This document shows, in pieces, positions 1 through 6,444 of a DNA stretch of 6,642 bases. Position 1 is the first letter of the stretch. Each line of letters opens with the position of its first letter. Under the pieces are notes generated by a model. The model was not told the origin of the DNA. It searched no databases and saw only the letters and a program-made list of their open reading frames with translations. Position numbers and translations under genes: made by a program. This DNA is from Planctomycetota bacterium (GTDB lineage: Bacteria; Planctomycetota; B129-G9): contig JAUXGI010000059.1 in NCBI GenBank assembly GCA_030622295.1, positions 1 through 6,642 of the forward strand, written 5' to 3'.

Positions 1-11
1 CGAGGGGTAAA

Positions 12-24
12 GGGGACAGTCACC
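12..24. repeat. Short palindrome with CAG centre
   Basis: The 13 bases GGGGACAGTCACC form an imperfect palindrome around a central CAG, with one G-A mismatch in the arms. The size and layout match the cores of the hairpins at 101-113 and 2555-2567. Unlike those two, it has no longer complementary arms: the bases on either side (1-11 and 25-35) do not pair. It may be a naked or decayed copy of the same element, or chance. The rest of 1-85 shows no gene I recognise. Confidence 0.35.
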
Positions 25-85
25 ATTGCATGCGGTCCGACCCAAACCACCAGCAATTCTTTAATGCCCCCCGAGCCGGAGGGAA

Positions 86-128
86 AAAACTGCAACAAGA
101 GGGGTTTGACTCCTTTTGTTGCAGTTTT
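86..128. terminator. Long bidirectional hairpin, probable terminator of an upstream gene
   Basis: Perfect 13-bp arms AAAACTGCAACAA (86-98) and TTGTTGCAGTTTT (116-128) enclose a core, GGGGTTTGACTCC (101-113), that continues the stem with two or three G-U pairs down to a TTG loop. The total is about 20 paired positions. An A-run (84-89) precedes the stem and a T-run (125-128) ends it, so it could terminate transcription on either strand. It most likely separates the promoter of the glycosyltransferase gene from a gene left of the window. The core resembles that of the hairpin at 2541-2581, although the outer arms are unrelated. Confidence 0.6.
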
Positions 129-161
129 CGCTTTCTTGCTTTCTCGTCGGTAGGAGAGCGC

Positions 162-190
162 TTTGCAAAGGCACTGCGTTCTGGTATATT
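162..190 (+). promoter_or_regulatory. Predicted sigma70-type promoter of the TMTC-like gene
   Basis: A -35 box TTTGCA (162-167, 4 of 6 matches to TTGACA) lies 17 bp from a -10 box TATATT (185-190, 5 of 6 matches to TATAAT). This places transcription start near 197 and gives a leader of only about 25 nt. A GAGG ribosome-binding site (209-212) sits 10 nt before the ATG at 223, slightly long but acceptable. The promoter lies directly after the hairpin at 86-128, which would insulate it from upstream transcription. Confidence 0.5.
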
Positions 191-222
191 CAACGCTGCT
201 CTTATCTTGAGGCGTTCAAATT

Positions 223-2553
223 ATGGCGAGGGAAAAGAGACGGGCAGGCAAGAAATCCGGTCAGGGGGTTCCCAGGGGCGAGAGAACCGCCCGGGTGCCT
301 CGTGAGCGACAGCGGCACGCGTCTTTCACGATTGTGACGGCGGCCATGCTGCTGGTCGCCGTTGCGGCGGTGCTCTCGTACGCCAACTCGCTCTCCGGCG
401 AGTTCTTCCTCGACAATGCCGCCCTCATCCAGGACAACCCCATCGTGAACAAGGCGGAGATGGCCGGCAAGATATTCACCAGCCATTACTGGGCGCCGAA
501 ACGGGTGTCGAATCTCTATCGTCCGCTTACAATCCTGACGTATCATCTTCAGTACGTGACATTTGAGACCGGGGACCGTCCGGAGTCGTATCACGTGCTC
601 AATCTTGTCCTGCACGTTTCAAACGCTCTGCTGGCGCTTTGGGTCTTGTTGAGCCTGTCGCGGATGCTGTTGGTGTTTGCCGATGACCGGCTGAACGTGC
701 TGTTTGCCGGCTTTGGCGCGGCGCTGTTTGCGGCGCACCCGATAGCGACGGAGGCCGTGACGAACGTCGTGGGGCGGGCGGACTTGCTGGTGATGTTTTT
801 CATCCTTCTCGGCTTTGCGCTGCACCTGCGCGGCGGTCGGGCGAGGGGGGCGGCAGCCGTGTGGTGTCACATCGGCGCGGCGCTGTGCATGGCGCTGGCG
901 CTCCTGTCGAAAGAGAACGCGATAGCGATGGTGGCCGTGCTGGCTGCCTTCGATATCCTGTTTCTCCGGCCCCGGGACGCCGCCCAGGGGCGCGGATTCG
1001 TGAAGTGGCTCTTTCAAAGGCTTAAGGCGTGCTACGGCTTCTACGCGCTGGTTGTCGGGGGATGGTTTCTCGCCAGGTACCTGGTCCTGCACGACATTCC
1101 GGTGCCGCGCGCGAGTTACGTGGACAACCCCCTCGTCTACATGTCCTTCCTGCAGCGCGAGGCGACCGCCGTGGTCGTCCTCGGCCTTTATCTGTGGCGG
1201 ATGCTCTGGCCTGCCGTCCTTTCGGCGGATTACTCGGCGGAGCAGATACCGGCGGTTCAGTCCGTCGCCGATGCGCGCCTTGCCGGTTCCCTGGCCGCTA
1301 TGGTTGCTATCGGCATAATCGGGGTCCTTATGTGGAAGCGGTCGCGCCTCGTGACCTTTTTCATCCTGTTCTTTTTCATCGGGATTTTCCCCGTGAGCAA
1401 TCTTGTGGTGCTGACCGGCACGATAGGCGCCGAAAGGCTGCTGTACGTCTCATCACTGGGCTGGGCGGCCTGCCTGGCGTTGGGAGGAGTATATCTTGGC
1501 AAGGTCCTCGCGGGCAGGTGGGGCAATGGGGCGACAGGCGTTACCTGCGCGCTCCTGGGGGTAATAGTGTGTCTTTACGGCTATCGGACGCACGTGCGAA
1601 ACAACGACTGGGGCGACGCGGTCGCCTTCTGGCGGGCCACTGCCGCCACCAGCAACCGCAGCGCCAGAGCCTTGCAGGGGTGCGCCCTTGCGCTTTCGAG
1701 GGGCGCCGACGCCGACAGCGATGATCTGGAAGAAAGCCGTCGTTTGCTCGAAGAGGCATTGGATATCACGGAGCGTTACATACCGGTCCACACCACGCTG
1801 GGGGTCGTTTACATGAGGATGGCGGAGCGGGTCGAACGGTCGGGGGAAACGGAACTCGCAAAAGAATACCGCCGGCGCGCGTACGACGTTCTCATGCGGG
1901 GGCGCGAACAGGACCGCATCCGGCAGGAAGAGGTCCGGTGCGACCTGGCATCTTTTGCGAGGAGGGGGCGGAGCACGGTCTCTGGGAACTGGGAACTCTA
2001 CTCAACCCTGGGGAGGACATGCCTCACAATTCTGGAGATGGGCGAGGCGGACGATGAAGAGGAGGTGTTGAAGGAGGCGGAAGCGAGTTATCGCATGGCG
2101 GTGCTTGCGCGCCCACACAAGGCCGCCTCGAATGTGGAGTATGCCTGCGTGCTGATGCAAGTGGCGGAGCGGCGGCAGGAGCCGGAACGCCGGCGACTGC
2201 TTGAGGCCGCGGCGGTCTCGCTGTGGCGCGCAATAATCTTTGACCGTGCGCACACGGATGCCTGGACACGACTTGCCCAATGCTATGGAAGGCTGGGACA
2301 TGAGCCCGATGACCTCATTAAGCGGCGTGGAGGAGGGTTCGACTTCGTCCACGGTGACAACGAGAACCGCCATTATCTCGCGCGTGCGTTTTGCTCGCTC
2401 ATAATGATTCAGCGTGCCGCTAATCCGGATGAGGAGTCTGAAAGGGCCGTCGCGATTGCAAGAGGGTACGGTGTTTCACGCTCTTTGCTCGAGAGAGCGC
2501 TGACCGGTACGTTCTCCCTCGACGACCCGCGCATTCTCACAAACGAAACCTAA
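223..2553 (+). CDS. TMTC-like GT-C membrane glycosyltransferase with C-terminal TPR region
   Basis: This 776-residue protein has a basic N-terminus (1-33), about 11-12 hydrophobic segments between residues 35 and 453, and a soluble helical C-terminus (about 478-770) resembling divergent tetratricopeptide repeats. Landmarks fit the TMTC/DUF1736 branch of GT-C transferases: FFLDNAALIQDNP (61-73) in the first outer loop where the family carries its acidic motif; NLYRPLTILTYHL (97-109); HPIATEAVTNVVGRADLL (172-189); LSKENAI (228-234); LSADYS (333-338); and SNL followed by AERLLYVSS (392-411). Eukaryotic TMTC1-4 transfer mannose from dolichyl-phosphate mannose to proteins. By analogy this enzyme may transfer a sugar from a polyprenyl-phosphate donor on the periplasmic side, while the repeats bind the acceptor. 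Donor and acceptor are unknown. The first-loop motif is Asp-Asn instead of Asp-Asp. The start at 223 is supported by the GAGG site and nearby promoter. Family assignment is fairly sure; the reaction is inferred. Confidence 0.85.
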   Translation: MAREKRRAGKKSGQGVPRGERTARVPRERQRHASFTIVTAAMLLVAVAAVLSYANSLSGEFFLDNAALIQDNPIVNKAEMAGKIFTSHYWAPKRVSNLYRPLTILTYHLQYVTFETGDRPESYHVLNLVLHVSNALLALWVLLSLSRMLLVFADDRLNVLFAGFGAALFAAHPIATEAVTNVVGRADLLVMFFILLGFALHLRGGRARGAAAVWCHIGAALCMALALLSKENAIAMVAVLAAFDILFLRPRDAAQGRGFVKWLFQRLKACYGFYALVVGGWFLARYLVLHDIPVPRASYVDNPLVYMSFLQREATAVVVLGLYLWRMLWPAVLSADYSAEQIPAVQSVADARLAGSLAAMVAIGIIGVLMWKRSRLVTFFILFFFIGIFPVSNLVVLTGTIGAERLLYVSSLGWAACLALGGVYLGKVLAGRWGNGATGVTCALLGVIVCLYGYRTHVRNNDWGDAVAFWRATAATSNRSARALQGCALALSRGADADSDDLEESRRLLEEALDITERYIPVHTTLGVVYMRMAERVERSGETELAKEYRRRAYDVLMRGREQDRIRQEEVRCDLASFARRGRSTVSGNWELYSTLGRTCLTILEMGEADDEEEVLKEAEASYRMAVLARPHKAASNVEYACVLMQVAERRQEPERRRLLEAAAVSLWRAIIFDRAHTDAWTRLAQCYGRLGHEPDDLIKRRGGGFDFVHGDNENRHYLARAFCSLIMIQRAANPDEESERAVAIARGYGVSRSLLERALTGTFSLDDPRILTNET

Positions 2554-4492
2554 GGGGGTCAGACCCCTTCAGGTTTCGTTTGTCATGCGGGGCAAGGGGA
2601 GGAGACTGGTGACGAATTACAAGCGTGCGCAATGCGATGGCCTGGTGGGGGCATGTCTCGATGCAGGTGCCGCACTTTTCGCACAGGTGCCTGTCCACGC
2701 TGATTACGGGCTTTCTTCGCCAGGGATGCGTGAGCAGTCTGCCCGTCTCGTCGGTGGCATAGAGCGCTCCGGCCGGGCACGCCTCAATGCACAGCAGGCA
2801 ACCGGCACATTTCTCCTGGTCCACGATAATGCTGAGGTTGCACTCGGTGCATCGGGCGGCTTCCTGGGTCGCGCTTCTGTTATTGTTCTTGGCACTTGTC
2901 GTCATTGGGCTTCCCTTTCGTATGCAGGGCGGGTTTGAACCTTGCGGGCGCTGCTTTCCACATTTCCAAACAGGTACAAGGTGCGTCGGGGGCTTGTGGC
3001 CCGTCAGGAATTCCCGCGCCGCATCCGCCGCACGTCTGCCAAGGGCCGACTCTTCCGCTATGGAGTGGTTTGCCAGGCGTATGGGGTCGATGGCGAACAC
3101 GCCGGGGGTATCGGTCAGCATGCTTTCCACGTCGAGGGCCAGGGAAGGAGGAATAGCCGGCCCAAGCGTTATCGTCATTCCGTTGTCGGCGGTGTGCGGC
3201 ATCATGGAGCCGTCGAGGAGAACCATGTCCGCGCCGATACCGTTCTCGCGTTGCGGAAGGCGGATTTCCAGGCATCCTTCTTTTCGCCTGATGTCGGCCT
3301 GCAGAAGGTCGCAATGGACAATCTCAACGCCTTCGTCGCGGGCCAGGTGTAGTTCTGCCGAACTCACGGGAGATTCGTATGGAGAAGAGTGCATCGCCAG
3401 CGTGACTTGCGGGCATCCCCGATCCGAGGCGAGGCGGGCAACGTGGGCGGAGTCGAATCCCGTGCCGAGGACGACGATTTTTCCGGGTAAAGGCATCTCG
3501 GTCCGCCGGGCCGCCTGCACAAAGGCGTCCGCATCCACCAACCCGCGAAAGCAGGCGCGCACAAGCGCCGAACGTCTGGCCGGATCCACCACCTCGGGCG
3601 CTACAATCACCGCGTCGTAACCGATTTCGCGCAGTTCTCCGGGATTAACACTGTCCAAAGCCGGCAGTTCCTCAAAGGCAACTCCCAGTGTTCTCAGTCT
3701 TCTCATATCACGGTTCAAGGCCTTCAGGGGGAGGCGCAGGCCCGCAACGGCGGTTTGAAGCCAGCCGCCTATGGAGCGCTCCGAAGAGAAGACCGTTACC
3801 TTGTGGCCTTGCACGGCAAGGTGATAGGCCGCTGCCAGGGCGGCGGGGCTTCCTCCGACCACTGCCACGCGCGTGGCCGCCTCTTCCATGACGGCGCAGG
3901 CGCTCTGCCGGGGTTCCGGCTCCAGCAGTCCGCGGGGGCCGTCATACGGAGCGTACCCCTGCTCATTTCGGGCCGACAGTCCGAAGCGGTTTTCGCCGGG
4001 TCCGGATATCGGCCGCAGACCGTCTTGTGGGAAATCCGCTTGACCCGTGAGCATGTTCAGGTATTCGGGAGGGCTCGACTCCGGCGCGTTCTCCGCCGAA
4101 GTCCGCTCTACGCGGCATATATCCACAGGGGGCTCGTCGCGGTCAGGGTGGCAGGCGCTCTTGCACTCGCCCCGGCACAGGCAGGCCGTACAGAACGGCA
4201 GCGGCACGGCCGTTTCAAAGACCCGCCACGCGGCCGCCCAGTCGGCTGCCGCCGCGGCGTGCAGCATCTCGGGGACGTTGACTTGCAGTGGGCAGGCGAA
4301 CTGGCAGGGGATGAGAGACTCTTGCAGGGATTTCGAGGGCGATGCAACGGGACTGCCGTTCCGGTCCTTTCCGGACATGCTTGCGTTCCCTTTTGTTCCG
4401 GAATCATCCGGAATCCGCGGCGCCCTCTGGTCTGGTTGTAAAGGTCTCCTCCGATTCTCAACGAAATCTCGACGGGTGCCCTGGTTTGACAT
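2537..4492 (-). CDS. GltD-like FAD/NAD(P) oxidoreductase with N-terminal Fe-S motifs and C-terminal 2x[4Fe-4S] ferredoxin
   Basis: The 651-residue protein has three parts. Residues 60-130 carry a GltD-type Fe-S domain with Cys63, Cys67 and a cluster at Cys101, 104, 106, 110 and 114. Residues 205-500 resemble the two-dinucleotide flavoprotein fold of glutamate synthase small subunits. Residues 545-620 hold two ferredoxin motifs, Cys562-565-568-572 and Cys604-607-610-614, preceded by an EAARCTEC segment. Such proteins pass electrons between NAD(P)H, FAD and Fe-S partners in the cytoplasm. Here the FAD motif reads GGSPAA instead of GxGPAG, the NADPH motif reads GTGFDSAH, the usual Arg pair is His-Ser (368-369), and the C-terminal GGD is AIDP. 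Nucleotide binding is therefore doubtful. A Pro-rich stretch (131-200) is longer than usual for the family. The chosen start has AAGGA 7 nt upstream; Met39 (4378), with a weaker AGGGA, is a real alternative. Met530 (2905) also follows AAAGGGAAG. No glutamate synthase large subunit is nearby, so the substrate is unknown. Confidence 0.8.
   Translation of the reverse strand: MSNQGTRRDFVENRRRPLQPDQRAPRIPDDSGTKGNASMSGKDRNGSPVASPSKSLQESLIPCQFACPLQVNVPEMLHAAAAADWAAAWRVFETAVPLPFCTACLCRGECKSACHPDRDEPPVDICRVERTSAENAPESSPPEYLNMLTGQADFPQDGLRPISGPGENRFGLSARNEQGYAPYDGPRGLLEPEPRQSACAVMEEAATRVAVVGGSPAALAAAYHLAVQGHKVTVFSSERSIGGWLQTAVAGLRLPLKALNRDMRRLRTLGVAFEELPALDSVNPGELREIGYDAVIVAPEVVDPARRSALVRACFRGLVDADAFVQAARRTEMPLPGKIVVLGTGFDSAHVARLASDRGCPQVTLAMHSSPYESPVSSAELHLARDEGVEIVHCDLLQADIRRKEGCLEIRLPQRENGIGADMVLLDGSMMPHTADNGMTITLGPAIPPSLALDVESMLTDTPGVFAIDPIRLANHSIAEESALGRRAADAAREFLTGHKPPTHLVPVWKCGKQRPQGSNPPCIRKGSPMTTSAKNNNRSATQEAARCTECNLSIIVDQEKCAGCLLCIEACPAGALYATDETGRLLTHPWRRKPVISVDRHLCEKCGTCIETCPHQAIALRTLVIRHQSPPLAPHDKRNLKGSDPLRFRL
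2541..2581. repeat. 41-bp palindrome spanning both convergent gene ends; possible bidirectional terminator
   Basis: Perfect 11-bp arms AAACGAAACCT (2541-2551) and AGGTTTCGTTT (2571-2581) flank an inner palindrome with core GGGGTCAGACCCC (2555-2567) and a CAG loop. After one A-C mismatch (2552 and 2570) the pairing resumes, giving about 18 paired positions. The TAA of the glycosyltransferase gene (2551-2553) lies inside it. Reading leftward, it encodes the last 13-14 residues of the oxidoreductase, whose TGA (2537-2539) lies just past the far arm. It is well placed to stop transcription from both sides, but neither side has a clean T-run. A short palindromic repeat element that has landed at the gene junction is an equally good reading. 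Confidence 0.65.
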
Positions 4493-4604
4493 GGCCGTTT
4501 CCTTGTTTCTGGGTGATTCCGATTTTCAGGGTAAGACTGCGATACGGAAAGGCGATGTGCTACTTGTCGATGTACGCATGGAGGAATGGTCAGATTTCGT
4601 GGTG

Positions 4605-4640
4605 CGGGTTTCCCCGAGTGGGTTGCCGGAAGCGACAACC
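4605..4640 (-). promoter_or_regulatory. Two adjacent small hairpins in the leader of the oxidoreductase gene
   Basis: On the leftward strand, bases 4640-4621 form a 7-bp stem GGTTGTC with GGCAACC and a 6-base loop. It is followed after 4 bases by CGGG-GAAA-CCCG (4616-4605), a 4-bp stem capped by a GNRA-type tetraloop. Both fall inside the roughly 165-nt leader predicted from the promoter at 4666-4694. I recognise no riboswitch class, and stems this short can occur by chance. The remaining leader, 4493-4604, shows nothing beyond the AAGGA ribosome-binding site before the ATG. Confidence 0.3.
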
Positions 4641-4665
4641 TTCTTATCGTCACTATCCCGTGAAA

Positions 4666-4694
4666 CTTTTAGGATTTTATCTGGCAGGTGCCAA
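4666..4694 (-). promoter_or_regulatory. Predicted promoter of the oxidoreductase gene
   Basis: On the leftward strand a -35 box TTGGCA (4694-4689, 5 of 6 matches) is separated by exactly 17 bp from TAAAAG (4671-4666, 4 of 6 matches). Transcription would start near 4659, leaving a leader of about 165 nt before the ATG at 4492. The -35 box overlaps the outer end of the 88-bp inverted repeat (4691-4778), so that structure lies upstream of the start, where it could influence promoter access. Confidence 0.4.
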
Positions 4695-4778
4695 CGCGCA
4701 TTTCTCACCACAGAAGCGAGTGTGCTCGGGATGAATTCAGGCCGTTCCCTACATCCCGTGGCGAGAAATGCGGGTTGG
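4691..4778. repeat. 88-bp imperfect inverted repeat with branched interior
   Basis: The 21-base arms 4691-4711 and 4758-4778 are reverse complements at 19 of 21 positions. On the leftward strand one of the two differences becomes a G-U pair, leaving a single C-C mismatch. The interior holds two more stems: GGGATG (4728-4733) with CATCCC (4752-4757), directly abutting the right arm, and CGAG-TGTG-CTCG (4717-4728), which shares one base with it. Together they could form a three-way junction. It lies between the porin terminator and the promoter of the oxidoreductase. It could be a small non-autonomous mobile repeat, a structured RNA, or a regulatory site. No coding content is seen. Confidence 0.6.
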
Positions 4779-4788
4779 ATGCGATAAG

Positions 4789-4818
4789 GAAAAGGGCGCG
4801 GTCGTAAGGACCGCGCCC
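4789..4818 (-). terminator. Rho-independent terminator of the porin gene
   Basis: A perfect 10-bp GC-rich stem, GGGCGCGGTC (4794-4803) with GACCGCGCCC (4809-4818), encloses a 5-base loop. On the leftward strand it is followed directly by TTTTCCTTATC. It begins 28 bp past the porin stop codon, so it closes the porin transcript. The decamer GTAAGGACCG occurs twice here, at 4804-4813 and 4820-4829, so half of the stem and loop is duplicated next to the hairpin. Confidence 0.85.
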
Positions 4819-4846
4819 CGTAAGGACCGAAAATGTGCGGGACCAA

Positions 4847-6415
4847 CTAGAAGTCGATGTTCAGGTCGACCCTGAAGCGTACGTTGGTCCTGTCGCTGGT
4901 TTGGGCGGTCTCGTCGATGTAGAAGTCGTCATCGACCAGCTGCTTGGCGAAGAAGATACGGGATTCGAGCCAGACCTTGTCGAACAACATGTAACGGGCG
5001 CCAGCGGTGTGGCCCCTGAAGTTGTTCGTGAAGGGGAAATCGTCCTGGGTGACCAGGGCGAAGACGGCGTCCTGCTCTACGTACCAGTAGCCGTAGTTGA
5101 AGGCCCAGTCGCCCTGTTTCTCGATCTTCCCGACCCACAGGTCGAACATGTATGCGTCGTTCTGCTCGCCGCGATTGCGTGCCGCGGGCATCCAGGCATT
5201 CGCCGTCTCGTCGTTCTCGCGCGCATCAGTGTTATATGCGTAGTTGAACGTGGCGATGACAGGCCACTGCCTGTTCAGGAACTCAAGGCCGGTGTACTCG
5301 AGCTGGACGATGAAGTCGAGTATCTCGAAATCGCTCAGGAACTCATAGCCGCCGCGCCAATCATACGGATGCGTGCGGGCTTCGTCATCAATGGCGCCAC
5401 CGAGGTCCCACCCATCGATACTGCTGTTGTTGCACGTGTTGTCGACGTCGTTCCAGTCGTAGAAGGCCGCGGATATCCGCATCTTCAGGTTATCCATGAC
5501 CTCTTTGTGCAAGGTCAACTGACCGACGTTGACCCAGGCGTCGTCGTTCTCGTCCTCTTCGGTAAGGACGTACATACCGAAGGCCAACTCAATCGCATCG
5601 AACAACGGCAGTCCCGTGACCTTCTCGCGGACGGCGAAACCCGTGGGCTGTGCCTCTTCGTCCCAGACCATCGGCGTGGCGTAGAACGCCCAGCGGTGGT
5701 CGAACTTGCCGGCGTAGAAGTCAACCGTGCTGTCCGTGCCGAAGGGCTCGAAGTGATAGGGTTCATCCTCGAACGGCGACCACCTTACATAGCACCTGTC
5801 AAGGCCGATGCCCCACCTGGTGAAATCGCCGGTGTGGGTCTGGTCTTCGTCCTTTGCCAGGCCGCAGGGACCGGTGCTTATCCTGGCCCCGGCGTACATG
5901 TGATGGCCCACATCGTACTGGAAGCCGATACGGAAGCGTTGCTGGAACGAGGCACGGTCGTCACGGTGCCTGTCCCTGCAGTCGTATACATATTCACATG
6001 TCTCCTCGTCGAAGACGTACTGGTCTCTCCAGCGCTCGTCGCGATGGGCGTCCACCTCGTAACGAATGCGGAAATCGCCGTAGAGTTTCCACCTTTTCCA
6101 GAAACCTTTTTCATTCTTCTTACCGAAGTACTCGGCGTAGGATTCGCTGTCCGCCGCAAACCAGTCCTCCACACTGCGCCTGACGGCGGTCTCATTATCA
6201 GGACCGCCTGCGGGGCCGACGCCCTCGTTCTCGAGAGCCTCGCAAAGGCCGTGCAGTGCGTCTTTGACCTTCGGGTCGAGGCTCGTGTCGCTCTTGAGAG
6301 CGTCATACATATTCTTGACCGCTTCTTTCACCGTCGGCTTTTCGGCGGCAAAAGCGGTGCCGGTTACAAGAATCAGCCCGGCAGCAACAACTAAGATTAG
6401 ATTGAATTTTCTCAT
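4847..6415 (-). CDS. Putative outer-membrane porin (Porin_5-like beta-barrel)
   Basis: The product is 522 residues from the Met at 6415. Residues 1-23 are a classic Sec signal peptide: basic MRK, a hydrophobic core and an AFA-AE cleavage site. A charged, probably helical periplasmic segment (24-108) precedes a barrel that begins near KLYGDFRIRYE (110-120). Alternating aromatic and polar strands follow, for example VDFYAGKF (231-238), MRISAAFYDW (312-321) and FNYGYWYVEQ (439-448). The protein ends NVRFRVDLNIDF with the terminal Phe expected for outer-membrane barrel assembly. It should allow diffusion of small solutes; specificity is unknown. The start is chosen over an in-frame ATG at 6499 because only this one yields a signal peptide and has AGGGGG 8 nt upstream. 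Six cysteines (58, 140, 146, 184, 208, 328) are unusual for a porin. After residue 8 it uses no TTA, CTA or TCA codons, which suggests strong codon bias and high expression. It is flanked by terminators and so is probably monocistronic. Confidence 0.88.
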   Translation of the reverse strand: MRKFNLILVVAAGLILVTGTAFAAEKPTVKEAVKNMYDALKSDTSLDPKVKDALHGLCEALENEGVGPAGGPDNETAVRRSVEDWFAADSESYAEYFGKKNEKGFWKRWKLYGDFRIRYEVDAHRDERWRDQYVFDEETCEYVYDCRDRHRDDRASFQQRFRIGFQYDVGHHMYAGARISTGPCGLAKDEDQTHTGDFTRWGIGLDRCYVRWSPFEDEPYHFEPFGTDSTVDFYAGKFDHRWAFYATPMVWDEEAQPTGFAVREKVTGLPLFDAIELAFGMYVLTEEDENDDAWVNVGQLTLHKEVMDNLKMRISAAFYDWNDVDNTCNNSSIDGWDLGGAIDDEARTHPYDWRGGYEFLSDFEILDFIVQLEYTGLEFLNRQWPVIATFNYAYNTDARENDETANAWMPAARNRGEQNDAYMFDLWVGKIEKQGDWAFNYGYWYVEQDAVFALVTQDDFPFTNNFRGHTAGARYMLFDKVWLESRIFFAKQLVDDDFYIDETAQTSDRTNVRFRVDLNIDF

Positions 6416-6444
6416 CCTGTAACCCCCTTGACGTGGTCGGTTAT

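Noticed and set aside
30..337. Short open frames on the + strand across the first 300 bases.
   Set aside because: They run through the hairpin, promoter and start of the glycosyltransferase gene, have low-complexity arginine-rich products, and show no recognisable domain.
2585..4441. Several + strand frames of 80-280 codons opposite the oxidoreductase gene.
   Set aside because: They are shadows of a GC-rich coding region. The leftward frame explains the region with cysteine motifs and flavoprotein-like folds, and none of the opposite products resembles a protein family.
4688..4780. The inverted repeat read as an integron attC site, because it ends with GTTGGAT matching GTTRRRY.
   Set aside because: The opposite end (TGCCAAC) fails RYYYAAC at its first two bases. 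The arms pair almost continuously, without the unpaired spacers and extrahelical bases of attC sites, and no integrase or cassette gene is seen.
4526..4846. A 106-residue leftward frame between the porin and the oxidoreductase.
   Set aside because: It runs through the porin terminator and the 88-bp inverted repeat, has no ribosome-binding site, and its product has no recognisable features.
4835..6394. A 519-codon open frame on the + strand opposite the porin gene.
   Set aside because: It is codon-in-phase with the porin, so it stays open simply because the porin avoids TTA, CTA and TCA codons. The translated product shows no domain, while the leftward frame has a signal peptide, ribosome-binding site, barrel strands and terminator.
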